From Anisus vortex (lineage: Eukaryota; Mollusca; Gastropoda; Planorbidae): 64,000 bases of DNA. Of this stretch, positions 21,901 through 32,036 are shown in pieces (the stretch's first letter is position 1; every line of letters begins with the position of its first letter). The position numbers and the translations under genes were made by a program. Where the stretch lies: assembly GCA_949126835.1 (NCBI GenBank), contig OX421494.1, forward strand, positions 1,240,001 through 1,304,000, read 5' to 3'. The notes beneath the pieces are model-generated. The model was given only the letters and a program-made list of their open reading frames with translations. It was not told the origin of the DNA and searched no databases.

Positions 21901-24900
21901 AAAAAACTTCGTTTTTATGGGTTAGTTTATTTGATTTTTCTCTCTTAAAAGTTCACAACTTTATTTCATTGTTATCCAATTTTAATAAATGATATACGAA
22001 TGGAATCCTCTCTTTAATATCCTTCTTATTGGTAAATAGCACAATTGTTAACATTTATTTTGAAAATTTGAAGTCACATAATTAGCTTATGTCTAACCTC
22101 AAAAAAATATAATAGGCCTATAAATAAATAAAGAGCCCTCTTATTTAATAAACAAAATAATTAAAGAGTAGTATTTAATAAGACCAATGATCACTTTTCT
22201 TTAACATCTCTACATTAGTACTTAATCAATATGGTAATATTGGTTTTCATTAATAATATTCACTGTCACAATAGTTTGTGTATAATTATAATTATGTATT
22301 TTTGTTACGCTGCTCTAAATCTTCCTCATCAGTTGGAAAATCTCCCACATAACTAGCCTCTGTCTTCCTCATGGGTCCAGTGGGGGTTAGGCAGGTCTGC
22401 CGACTTCTTCACAATTAATTGTTTTATGATAATTAAAATTTAAGGCAGGTATATAGTGACAGTAATAGTGACTGTGTAACTGTGAGTGTGTAAGTGACAG
22501 CGTAATAATAAACAATCTGAGACTTAGTGACAGACAGTGGACTGTATTACTGTAATGTGTGGACAGAACTTAGTGACAGACAGTGGACTGTATTACTGTA
22601 ATGTGTGGACAGAACTTAGTGACAGACAGTGGACTGTAATACTGTAATGTGTGGACAGAACTTAGTGACCTGATAGATCTGTGTTATTGTCATAATTGTT
22701 TATGCGATTGTCTGGACATAGTGAGTTGTATTCATGAATGTCTTGTTGAAATGTGTGAATATTAAGTGAATGACTGGTGTAAGGGAGATATAAAAGGAAT
22801 GTAGAATGAGAATAAAAGTTACGTAGTTGTTACACTGACCAGCAGTGTTGTTAAGTTCTTACTTTTACATTTTTTTGTATTTCCCCAAGTGTATGATTGT
22901 TTTAAAAACTTACATCTTGAACAAGTTCACCCAACACTGGTTTATTGTATTTAACAGGACGGCAGCGTGGACAGGATTCACGATTCTATTGAAAATGTTC
23001 TTTTCAATGGCCAGCAGAAGAAAGAGGTAATGGATAATATTTTTGTTTATGTTTCCAACTTGTGAGACTGTCTTTTTGTACCAACTCTTCAGCCAAACGC
23101 TAGATATTGAGAGGAAAATTATTGTTTGAATTTAAGATACACAAATTTATCTGGTGGATAAATAAAACTGATTCCTAATTCTCCTGCCAGGTTGTCAAAC
23201 TTCTAACTAATGAAACAGGAATTGAAGTCCGACGTCTCTCTACTAATGAGGTAATATTAAGATCTGATACTGAATATTAATATTGGCCATCTATTTGAAA
23301 TTTTATAAAAATTGATAATAAAAAAACATAATTATAATAGCAGAAAATAAATGTACTTTTAAAACACATTTTTCAATAATTGAACTATTTTTTAATTTAA
23401 AAAATGCACAAACTTTTGGTTAAATTGAAGATAGTAAATATTTTTGTGTATTTTGGTTTTTGATTTCAGTTGTTGTTGAATCATTCATTTACTGAAATCT
23501 CAGCTTGTGGACGCAGGACAGATATGTTGTTGTATTTTGGCTATATTGCTGGGTAAGTCATTAGTTTAGTATAGATAGTTTGGCTATATTGCTGGGTAAG
23601 TCATTAGTTTAGTATAGATAGTTTGGCTATATTGCTGGGTAAGTCATTAGTTTAGTATAGATAGTTTGGCTATATTGCTGGTAAGTCATTAGTTTAGTAT
23701 AGATAGTTTGGCTATATTGCTGGGTAAGTCATTAGTTTAGTATAGATAGTTTGGCTATATTGCTGGGTAAGTCATTAGTTTAGTATAGATAGTTTGGCTA
23801 TATTGCTGGGTAAGTCATTAGTTTAGTATAGATAGTTTGGCTATATTGCTGGGTAAGTCATTAGTTTAGTATAGATAGTTTGGCTATATTGCTGGTAAGT
23901 CATTAGTTTAGTATAGATAGTTTGGCTATATTGCTGGGTAAGTCATTAGTTTAGTATAGATAGTTTGGCTATATTGCTGGGTAAGTCATTAGTTTAGTAT
24001 AGATAGTTTGGCTATATTGCTGGGTAAGTCATTAGTTTAGTTTGGATAGTTTGGCTATATTGCTGGGTAAGTCATTAGTTTAGTATAGATAGTTTGGCTA
24101 TATTGCTGGGTAAGTCATTAGTTTAGTATAGATAGTTTGGCTATATTGCTGGGTAAGTCATTATTTTAGTATAGGTAGTTTGGCTATATTGCTGGGTAAG
24201 TCATTAGTTTAGTTTGGATAGTTTGGCTATATTGCTGGGTAAGTCATTAGTTTAGTATAGATAGTTTGGCTATATTGCTGGGTAAGTCATTAGTTTAGTA
24301 TAGATAGTTTGGCTATATTGCTGGGTAAGTCATTATTTTAGTATAGGTAGTTTGGCTATATTGCTGGGTAAGTCATTAGTTTAGTTTGGATAGTTTGGCT
24401 ATATTGCTGGGTAAGTCATTAGTTTAGTTTGGATAGTTTGGCTATATTGCTGGGTAAGTCAAAAGTTTACCAAAAATATTGTTTTATATTAACTGTACAA
24501 ACTTTACCCACTTTCTGGCATTCTATCTAGCTGAAACTTGGCTCATAGACATTGAACCCATGGCAGCACATTCATTCCTACCTTCAGCCACCCCCACAAA
24601 TCAGTTGTAAACAGTTTCTTTTGCTACACTTTATGGTGCCCATTGGTGAATCCATATTTAATACAGCTGACAGACATATATTGAATACAGCTGACAGACA
24701 TATATTGAATACAGCTGACAGACATATATTGAATACAGCTGACATACATATATTGAATACAGCTGACAGACATATATTGAATACAGCTGACAGACATATA
24801 TTGAATACAGCTGACAGACATATATTGAATACAGCTGACAGACATATATTGAATACAGCTGACAGACAAATATTGAATACAGCTGACAGACATATATTGA

Positions 24901-26137
24901 ATACAGCTGACAGACAAATATTGAATACAGCTGACAGTCATATATTGAATACAGCTGACAGACAAATATTGAATACAGCTGACAGACATATATTGAATAC
25001 AGCTGACAGACATATATTGAATACAGCTGACAGACATATATTGAATACAGCTGACAGACAAATATTGAATACAGCTGACAGACAAATATTGAATACAGCT
25101 GACAGACATATATTGAATACAGCTGACAGACATATATTGAATACAGCTGACAGACATATATTGAATACAGCTGACAGACATATATTGAATACAGCTGACA
25201 GACATATATTGAATACAGCTGACAGACATATATTGAATACAGCTGACAGACATATATTGAATACAGCTGACAGACATATATTGAATACAGCTGACAGACA
25301 TATATTGAATACAGCTGACAGACATATATTGAATACAGCTGACAGACATATATTGAATACAGCTGACAGACATATATTGAATACAGCTGACAGACATATA
25401 TTGAATACAGCTGACAGACATATATTGAATACAGCTGACAGACATATATTGAATACAGCTGACAGACATATATTGAATACAGCTGACAGACATATATTGA
25501 ATACAGCTGACAGACATATTATTTTCCCCTAGTTTTAAATCATTTATTAACTATTAACTTCAATTTTGTACTTTTTTTATTTGTGGGTGGGCAAAAGGCA
25601 ACATTTTTAGAAGTCATTATAATGAACAGCGAAAAAACAAAGATTTATACAAAATAGTTACTAGGAGAGATATTTAAATTTAAAAATTCTTCAATTTAAC
25701 AATGCATGTTCAAATAACTAACAGTTGAATGTTTGAATGGAATTGTGTGAACATTTCAGAGAAACTACTTGTAATTTGGCCAAAGATTTCAAATGTTATG
25801 TTTTTGAAAGTAATGATGCAGCAGAGGTAAGATTTTGCCACATAAGTCACATAGAATAAGGTTCTCTCTAAAATTATGTTTTGTTTCTCTATAAATCAAA
25901 TCATTATAATTTTATCTTAACTGTAAGGAATTGTTGTTTTTTTTCCATCAGGCAAAGATTATTTTGTGCAGTATCGGTAAGTTGATTAACTTTCTAGTTG
26001 TTTCCCCCTAAAAAAATATGATCCGAGTTAAAAATTTAAATAAAAATGTGTTTTTTTAGACATCATTATATTGTTGTTTTTTTAAATATTTATTTCTTGC
26101 AGCTCAAGGTTTTGAAAGAACTCACTGGTTCCTTTAA
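9999..26137 (+). CDS. RUN domain plus PTB/PID-like domain protein (19 exons, 444 aa)
   Basis: Coding exons: 9999-10035, 10337-10444, 11196-11259, 12402-12453, 12802-12909, 13441-13489, 14524-14618, 14746-14798, 15316-15376, 16906-16977, 17448-17504, 17988-18181, 20475-20520, 22958-23026, 23191-23250, 23470-23552, 25760-25826, 25952-25976, 26103-26137. Every junction has GT..AG ends and matching phase; lengths total 1335 nt with a TAA stop. The ATG is preceded by an in-frame TGA at 9975. Residues about 10-170 resemble a RUN domain (CRSLEDIFRLGL near 40; the hallmark QGRGR at 92-96). Residues about 172-290 contain DPESVAAEDGKVSVGD and GMPVYVSFVKARLPDG, of unknown fold. An acidic linker (PEEEEDELP) follows. 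Residues 317-444 resemble a PTB/PID domain (YTVVYRGIYSL, then LLTNETGIEVRRLS, FTEISACGRR, DMLLYFGYIAG, CYVFESNDAAEAK, end GFERTHWFL). RUN domains bind small Rab/Rap GTPases or motor adaptors and PTB domains bind peptide motifs, so a cytoplasmic trafficking adaptor is inferred. The donor of exon 8 (gttgag) is weak. I cannot name the orthologue. Confidence 0.88.
10050..10336 (+). repeat. Imperfect TTATATTTTATTCTG-type repeat in intron 1
   Basis: Between exons 1 and 2 of the RUN/PTB gene the sequence consists of loose tandem copies of TTATATTTTATTCTGTTATA-like words. The open frame through it is a by-product of the repeat; it happens to run into exon 2. Confidence 0.6.
10476..10600 (-). repeat. 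SINE family B, copy 3
   Basis: Minus-strand copy in intron 2 of the RUN/PTB gene, with the LINE-like tail at the left (ACAGACGTTCCTTCTAAAT), the CCTGCAGGGCGGCAGGGATA body, and the box A complement near 10590. Slightly shortened relative to copy 2. Confidence 0.65.
11438..11782. repeat. 23-bp minisatellite, 15 exact units, intron 3
   Basis: The unit GATACTTGTGCTATTTAGCA plus ATT repeats 15 times over 345 bp with essentially no divergence. The array lies between exons 3 and 4 of the RUN/PTB gene, about 180 bp past the exon 3 donor. No coding role is suggested. Confidence 0.95.
11862..12280. mobile_element. Possible solo LTR in intron 3
   Basis: Starts TGTTACGTGCCG and the best end match is GATAACA, about 419 bp. 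Composition differs from its surroundings and resembles the general style of the candidate at 7060, but no target duplication is visible and the right edge could lie nearer 12310. Tentative. Confidence 0.3.
13555..13812 (-). repeat. SINE family A, copy 3
   Basis: Near-full minus-strand copy in intron 6 of the RUN/PTB gene: GGTGAAGCAGTGTTCACCAG, TGTGGCCAGCACAATGCCC, CCAGACCCGAG and the box B complement GGATTTGAACCCAGGACC, ending in the GCTCTGCCACTATGCCCC head. A 23-bp minisatellite starts about 30 bp beyond it. Confidence 0.85.
13844..14189. repeat. 23-bp minisatellite, 15 units, intron 6
   Basis: The unit CTGGATCTGTGGCAGTCACA plus CGC repeats about 15 times. The open frames across it on the plus strand are repeat translations with no start context or homology. 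It sits between exons 6 and 7 of the RUN/PTB gene. Confidence 0.95.
15708..15910 (-). repeat. SINE family A, copy 4, head converted to a tandem array
   Basis: Minus-strand 3' and body parts are present (GGTGAAGCAGCGTTCCCCAT, GTGTGGCCAGCACAATGCCC, AGAGCTGGGTAGACTCAGGG, TCCTAGCCTTCACCAGGATT). Exactly where the box B region should lead into box A, the sequence repeats as the array 15911-16559. Confidence 0.85.
15911..16559. repeat. 27-bp minisatellite, 24 units, made from a SINE box-B segment
   Basis: The unit AAAACCAGGTCCTTCGGTAT plus GACAGTC (variant GATATTC) occurs 24 times, with one extra base near 16197. It matches the AACCCAGGACCTTCGCTACG plus CCAGCC segment of SINE A copy 3. Because 27 is a multiple of 3, long open frames appear on both strands. 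Located in intron 9 of the RUN/PTB gene. Confidence 0.95.
16726..16947 (+). repeat. 53-bp tandem repeat carrying the exon 10 splice acceptor
   Basis: Four tandem copies of a unit comprising TTTTCTCATTGACAG and the first 30 or so bases of exon 10 (GGTAAAGTTTCAGTTGGTGA plus TGTTATTGATG). The candidate AGs are at 16747, 16800, 16853 and 16905. Only the last leads into the full exon in frame, since the 53/52-bp unit shifts the frame. The third copy has lost one A. Confidence 0.92.
17205..17398. repeat. 21-bp minisatellite in intron 10
   Basis: About nine units of TTATAAACATAGACTTGTGT plus T, with a T-to-C variant in two of them. Open frames on both strands across it are repeat artefacts. It lies shortly before exon 11 of the RUN/PTB gene. 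Confidence 0.9.
17477..17752 (+). repeat. 40-bp tandem repeat carrying the exon 11 splice donor
   Basis: Seven units at exact 40-bp spacing, each holding the last 28 bases of exon 11 followed by gtaagtcagtct. Donor GTs are at 17505, 17545, 17585, 17625, 17665, 17705 and 17745. Use of any but the first would read into an in-frame TAA (TTTGTTAAAG). Confidence 0.95.
18284..19954. repeat. 28-bp minisatellite, about 60 units, intron 12
   Basis: Two unit types: A begins GCACTCTTGTATCATCTG and B begins GCAATCTTAAATCATCTG, both ending TTAAATCTCT. In the first 450 bp they alternate A-B as a 56-bp dimer; after that B dominates with rare single A units. The array starts about 100 bp after exon 12 of the RUN/PTB gene. 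Confidence 0.95.
19967..20233 (+). repeat. SINE family A, copy 5
   Basis: A well-preserved plus-strand copy in intron 12. Box A lies around GGTAGCCGAGCGTCAGCG and box B at GGGTTTGAATCCTGG; the 3' end reads GGATCAATTCGGTCAGACG. Although tRNA-like, the head lacks a foldable complete cloverleaf and continues into the SINE body, so it is not a tRNA gene. Confidence 0.88.
20641..22399. mobile_element. TIR DNA transposon (non-autonomous), intron 13
   Basis: The left end CAGACCTGCCTAC matches the reverse complement of the right end (GTTAGGCAGGTCTG). The flanks CAGACT and CCGACT could be a 6-bp target duplication with one mismatch. No transposase frame is seen in the 1759 bp; short frames near 21400-21950 show no motif. 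The ends resemble those of the element at 30711. Confidence 0.6.
22510..22670. repeat. About 46-bp tandem repeat, 3 units
   Basis: Three near-identical units of ACTTAGTGACAGACAGTGGA followed by CTGTATTACTGTAATGTGTG within intron 13 of the RUN/PTB gene. No function is suggested. Confidence 0.85.
23536..24460 (+). repeat. 43-bp tandem repeat carrying the exon 16 splice donor
   Basis: About 21 units, each made of the last 17 bases of exon 16 (TTTGGCTATATTGCTGG) plus gtaagtcattag and intron sequence. The gtaagt donor is intact in essentially every unit. Downstream donors would bring the immediate stop GGGTAA into frame, so only the first donor keeps the protein. Confidence 0.95.
24660..25520. 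repeat. 24-bp minisatellite, about 36 units, intron 16
   Basis: The unit AATACAGCTGACAGACATAT plus ATTG repeats with few variants (ATATATTG or AAATATTG). As 24 is a multiple of 3, it produces a 326-codon frame on the plus strand (repeat ILNTADRH) and a 297-codon frame on the minus strand (repeat MSVSCIQY). Neither has other evidence of coding, and the array lies inside an intron of the RUN/PTB gene. Confidence 0.93.
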
Positions 26138-26177
26138 ACAGAAAAAAAGTTTTTTGAAAATTTCCTTCTTTAAGTGC

Positions 26178-26183
26178 AATAAA
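26178..26183 (+). terminator. Candidate polyadenylation signal of the RUN/PTB gene
   Basis: An AATAAA hexamer lies 40 bp after the stop codon in AT-rich sequence. It would give a very short 3' untranslated region; a longer one ending further downstream is also possible. Confidence 0.4.
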
Positions 26184-26593
26184 ATTACATTTCATTTAAG
26201 TGTCGATTAAATGTTCTTCAAACCCTCAAAAAAATATCTTATAACATAGTTGTACCATAGGATTCTGCAATTATTTATGTATATATATGTACCCTGTCTA
26301 TTCAGAACTTTGTGGGCAAAATATATTTTTCTTTTGGGACCAGTGTAAAAAAACACATTATGTATAATAATTAACAGTTTTATAAAAAAATTTTTAATTG
26401 TATAGAAAGTTTAACTTTATATAAAATTTATTCAAACAGTAGTCTGTAAATAAACTTTGTTCGCCCAGCCCTTTCATCTTACTCATTCTAGTCTATACTG
26501 GGTTTGTGAAGACAAAATCTTCTATACAGAAGCTGTAAGCACTGATCTATAAAAAAAAGATGGAGAGATCTTTCTTACCCCCTTAAGTACTCT

Positions 26594-26656
26594 GGACGTC
26601 ACATTGACGTCATCATTTCCGTACACTTAAATACCGAGGACGTCACAGTGACGTCA
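26594..26656. promoter_or_regulatory. Pair of perfect CRE palindromes
   Basis: TGACGTCA occurs at 26605-26612 and 26649-26656, each preceded by a GGACGTCAC half, in a duplicated context (GGACGTCACATTGACGTCAT and GGACGTCACAGTGACGTCAT). The site lies between two convergent genes, so a promoter role is doubtful; the duplicated context and neighbouring CCCTTAAGTAC could be the end of an old transposon. Confidence 0.4.
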
Positions 26657-27397
26657 TAAATAAATAAAGCAATGGTAAAAATATGCAAAGTCTGCAAATA
26701 TTTATATTAAAACTTGAAAACTTTCCATGCCTAATCGATTATTTTTATAGATCAGTGATTTGTAAGGCATAAGATAAAAAGATTTATTTGTTTAAAAATG
26801 ATCCATCACTTACTATGTCTAAACACAATAGTTTATTTAGAAACATACTTTTGATTATGGTTTGTATTTGCTAGTAAAAGATATCAGCTGCTAAATTGAG
26901 GCATCCAGTGTGGAAAGAGTTGCTTGCCTTTGATAACTAGTGCTACAATTAATATTGTAATGTGATAAATGTATATCTTTCTTAACTCCACAGTTCTTAA
27001 AAAGGAAATGTGCTTTATGAAATACATCAATGTTACTTTTTTTATAAAAATGTGTCTTTCCCCATTATTTGCTTCTACATGAAAAGTATTGTATTTATAA
27101 ATGTAACGGCTTTATATAGGCCTATTTATAAATGTATCTTCTTTATATATTTATAAATGTATCTGCTTTATATATTTATACCACTCTCTGTCAACACATT
27201 TTTTACGTTTGATATCTTCCTTTTTTTATTGTAGTATTTATTGATGGAAAATTATGGTTTTATGGACATGTTTGCCAACTATGGTCCAGTAGAACAGTAT
27301 TTCACAAAGGCCTGAGGCACACTCGTGATAGATTTCTAACAATATATTCTTTAAAATATTTGTGGAAATTTACTTCTTTTTTGGGTCCCCTATACTG

Positions 27398-27655
27398 CTG
27401 GGGGGCACGTTGGCCGAGCGACAGCACGTTTGGCTGGCATACCAAAGGTCCTGGGTTGTTCAAATCCTGGCGCAGGCTAGGATTTTTTCCTGGGTCTGGA
27501 GGGTGTCCCGAGTCTACCCAGCTCTGACGGGTACCTGACCTTAGTTGCGATAAAGTAAATGCAGCTGTGCATAGTACTGACCACACAATCACCTAGTATG
27601 CAGTGGCCACAGAAACTGCTTCACGGGCCCTATGGATCGATTTAGTCCGACGGGT
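27398..27655 (+). repeat. SINE family A, copy 6
   Basis: Plus-strand copy with head GTTGGCCGAGCGACAGCACG, a box B disrupted by a short insertion (GGGTTGTTCAAATCC), and 3' end GGATCGATTTAGTCCGACGG. It is absent at the corresponding place in duplication copy 2 (near 42330), so it was inserted after the duplication or lost there. Confidence 0.8.
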
Positions 27656-28224
27656 TACTTTTTGTAAATTCAATTAAAGTCTTTCTTAATGTAGAAGTAT
27701 ACAAATAACTCAGTTGTAAAGTCAATAAAAGTGTTTCTTTATGTAGAAGTATACAAATAATTCGGTTGTAAAGAAACAGGGAAATGTTGCATTTGTATAA
27801 CAATAAATATCAGAGTTTACTTTGGCTAATTTAATATGATATTTGTGATATACTCAGAGACTATTGTATTTATCTTGTTGAGATGTCATAGTGACATAAA
27901 TCTAGTCTTCGACTAAAAAACATAACTAAATTAGAAAATGTTTTAAAAATAAAATGTTGATTTTCCTTCTATGATAAGACTATAAATAGAAAATATATTC
28001 ATGGAGTTATTAACAGGTTACCGATAGTTTCTTTTACGACAAGGACAGAGACAGTAAAATCCTGTTAGAAATTGTTCTGTTTGAAGTGTTCAAACTAATT
28101 TTATTTTAAAGCACTTTTTAAAGCCAATTAAATTGTAGATTAGCAACTTTTTTATTAGCAACACTGTTTTATTTAAATAAATGTTTGTGCCTTTTTTGCC
28201 TCCAAGATCTGAAGCTGTTTAAAA

Positions 28225-29904
28225 ACTTGATTTAGCAGATATAGTACGGTAGTCTATTCCACTGATTAAATACTTGATTTAGCAGATATAGTACGGTAGT
28301 CTATTCCACTGATTAAATACTTGATTTAGCAGATATAGTACGGTAGTCTATTCCACTGATTAAATACTTGATTTAGCAGATATAGTACGGTAGTCTATTC
28401 CACTGATTAAATACTTGATTTAGCAGATATAGTATGGTAGTCTATTCCACTGATTAAATACTTGATTTAGCAGATATAGTATGGTAGTCTATTCCACTGA
28501 TTAAATACTTGATTTAGCAGATATAGTACGGTAGTCTATTCCACTGATTAAATACTTGATTTAGCAGATATAGTATGGTAGTCTATTCCACTGATTAAAT
28601 ACTTGATTTAGCAGATATAGTACGGTAGTCTATTCCACTGATTAAATACTTGATTTAGCAGATATAGTACGGTAGTCTATTCCACTGATTAAATACTTGA
28701 TTTAGCAGATATAGTACGGAAGTCTATTCCACTGATTAAATACTTGATTTAGCAGATATAGTACGGTAGTCTATTCCACTGATTAAATACTTGATTTAGC
28801 AGATATAGTACGGTAGTCTATTCCACTGATTAAATACTTGATTTAGCAGATATAGTACGGTAGTCTATTCCACTGATTAAATACTTGATTTAGCAGATAT
28901 AGTACGGTAGTCTATTCCACTGATTAAATACTTGATTTAGCAGATATAGTACGGTAGTCTATTCCACTGATTAAATACTTGATTTAGCAGATATAGTACG
29001 GTAGTCTATTCCACTGATTAAATACTTGATTTAGCAGATATAGTACGGTAGTTTATTCCACTGATTAAATACTTGATTTAGCAGATATAGTACGGTAGTC
29101 TATTCCACTGATTAAATACTTGATTTAGCAGATATAGTACGGTAGTCTATTCCACTGATTAAATACTTGATTTAGCAGATATAGTATGGTAGTCTATTCC
29201 ACTGATTAAATACTTGATTTAGCAGATATAGTACGGTAGTCTATTCCACTGATTAAATACTTGATTTAGCAGATATAGTATGGTAGTCTATTCCACTGAT
29301 TAAATACTTGATTTAGCAGATATAGTACGGTAGTCTATTCCACTGATTAAATACTTGATTTAGCAGATATAGTACGGTAGTCTATTCCACTGATTAAATA
29401 CTTGATTTAGCAGATATAGTACGGTAGTCTATTCCACTGATTAAATACTTGATTTAGCAGATATAGTATGGTAGTCTATTCCACTGATTAAATACTTGAT
29501 TTAGCAGATATAGTACGGTAGTCTATTCCACTGATTAAATACTTGATTTAGCAGATATAGTATGGTAGTCTATTCCACTGATTAAATACTTGATTTAGCA
29601 GATATAGTACGGTAGTCTATTCCACTGATTAAATACTTGATTTAGCAGATATAGTATGGTAGTCTATTCCACTGATTAAATACTTGATTTAGCAGATATA
29701 GTACGGTAGTCTATTCCACCGATTAAATACTTGATTTAGCAGATATAGTATGGTAGTCTATTCCACTGATTAAATACTTGATTTAGCAGATATAGTACGG
29801 TAGTCTATTCCACTGATTAAATACTTGATTTAGCAGATATAGTACGGTAGTCTATTCCACTGATTAAATACTTGATTTAGCAGATATAGTATGGTAGTCT
29901 ATTC
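28225..29904. repeat. 47-bp minisatellite, about 36 units
   Basis: The unit ACTTGATTTAGCAGATATAG plus TACGGTAGTCTATTCCACTG plus ATTAAAT repeats with one recurrent C/T variant (GTACGG or GTATGG). The corresponding place in duplication copy 2 (42880-42915) has a single unit. Confidence 0.95.
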
Positions 29905-30710
29905 ACACAAATATTTATAGATTTGTCTAGCATTTATTTTACTTTTTTTCTGTTGAACGTTTTTTTTATTTTCCATTTTTTAATTTTTGTTGAAAAATGT
30001 TTTTTATTGAAATTGTTTTATTGTTCCAATATTTTTTTCTACATTTACTGGTGTCCTAATTTTAAAAAAGTGAATAAAGAGTTTTTTCATTAATATTTTC
30101 ATTGATTGTTATTCAAACTTTTTCTTTTTTTAAACGAATTGTTGAAACTTTTGAAAGAAAACTTATTCAACCAAATGTTAGTTATGAAATCCAAGTCTTT
30201 CTCTTGAAACTTTATATATATAGGCTATACTTAATTATCAATGAACAATTTAACAAGGAACAGGTCGGAAACTATTGTATTGGATTATTTAATTAAACAA
30301 CAAGTTTCAGTTTTCACTTTTTGTTTTCAACACAAAGTGATTTATCAAGGTAACTTATTGAAACAATTATTGTCTTCACTACTGTGGTGAGGTCTACTCT
30401 GTACATAATTAAGTTGTTGGTTTAGTAAATCATCTAACAATCTTTTCTGTCACAAATAATTTTAATTATCTAATAATTAGGTGGTCTGGATTTTAATGTA
30501 TTAAATAACTATCACAAAATTTTTTATAATAAAATAAATGAAGTCATAAATCTTTACAGTTTTAAGAATAGGGAAAAAAAACATTATTTCCACAAAAAAA
30601 AATATATAAAATATTTGGGTAATATTTCTTTTTGGCAAATTGAGCAAAAAAAAATGAAATTAACCAATGAGAAATTTCACAAAGTTTGGTAAAAAAAACT
30701 TTCACTGTAA

Positions 30711-31895
30711 CAGACATGCCTACCTCCACAAATCAAAATGAGGAACACCCAAGGTAAAAATGAGGAACATGGGACCAAGATCAGGAACATAAACGCGGAG
30801 GAAGCATTTTCGATCCAATATATATACGCTAAATAAGATTATTAAAAGAAAAAATTGGGGAAAAAAATGATTTCACTTACAGTAATAACACTGTATATTA
30901 TATATATATAAATATATAATATATAAAATACAATCTAAGTCAATAATTTCATGAAAAAAAATTTTTTTTGAAGAGGGGGTGATACCTTTATGTAAGTTTA
31001 AATAAGGTTATACTTTATAACTTTATACATTTATTAAAAGGAAAAACAGTGGTTATATGATTATGCTATATGATTTAAGCTATAATTGCAATGCTGTGTT
31101 TTTTTTTTTAAATAAACCTTTCAATCTACTAAGTCTAAGGCCTAGGACAGAAAATCAGAAAATGGTTGAAGTCAAGTTGATCAGTATGTCTACCTAGCTA
31201 GGGCCTATCTATATTCTAAACTAAGGACAAGGTAATTGAACTTAAATGCTTGATATTGGTCAAACAGTAAAAATAACTAAATTGTCTAAATTCATTAGCC
31301 TAGGCCTAGGACTAAGTCTAAAAGGTATAAGCCACTTTACGCTTATGCATATTTATTTCAATAGGCTGTAATAGGCCTAGCTAAATGCACTAGCCACTAA
31401 CAGTCACTGTGTCTGTTCTAATACATTAACAGCAGTTTATTAGCCGATTTAAAGCAGTAGGCCAGTAGGGAAAATATAATTTACTTTTTTTTAAATTTTA
31501 ATTTAGCGACTACTTTTTTTTTATTAAGTAACTAGAAGTTAGAAGGTAATATTTTGTTTTGGCTAGCAATGATTAGTTTAGTTTCCCTGAAATTATTCGA
31601 CATAACAAAAAAAGGCAAATTAGTAGGCAATGCCGCAAAGCCCTACGCTTATGCACTCTCGACCAAAAATAGGAAATACATTAACAATTAAAACGGAAGT
31701 GACAAAAAGAAAACAAAAGTTGGCAAACGCCTTTTGTTTATTTCGCGTTATTACTTTCTTAATTAAAATGTCGGCTTTTTCGGAGACGCCGATTTTGCGG
31801 AACAAACTGGTCTAATGCGGAATTGCAGAACAAGGGGTAATTTTCTGCCATTTTGCGGAACGGTTCCGGAAAATCCGGAACGGTAGGCATGTCTG
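30711..31895. mobile_element. TIR DNA transposon (non-autonomous), 1185 bp
   Basis: Perfect 14-bp terminal inverted repeats CAGACATGCCTACC, flanked by the direct repeat CTGTAA (30705-30710 and 31896-31901). Duplication copy 2 has the uninterrupted site TTCACTGTAAGTATG near 44482, which proves the insertion and its 6-bp target duplication. No transposase is seen. The interior carries TAGGCCTA clusters and an AT-rich stretch; CAG ends would suit a hAT-like group. Confidence 0.85.
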
Positions 31896-32036
31896 CTGTA
31901 AGTATGTTTTGATAGAATCGGCTTTTTCTTGTGAAATAATATTTAATTATAATATAATATAATTATAATAAAAAACACAAGTGCGAAAAGTCAATTAATT
32001 TATATTATTATACATTATAAGCTAAAGCTCACATAG

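Noticed and set aside
24552..25532. Open frame of 326 codons, apparently a repetitive protein
   Set aside because: It is a 24-bp minisatellite inside an intron; the period is a multiple of 3, so frames stay open on both strands.
28225..29904. CRISPR-like regular repeat array
   Set aside because: Units are directly tandem with no unique spacers, and the genome is eukaryotic; a minisatellite explains it.
31630..31815. 61-codon frames on both strands near the end of the 30711 element
   Set aside because: Short, without motifs, inside a non-autonomous TIR element.
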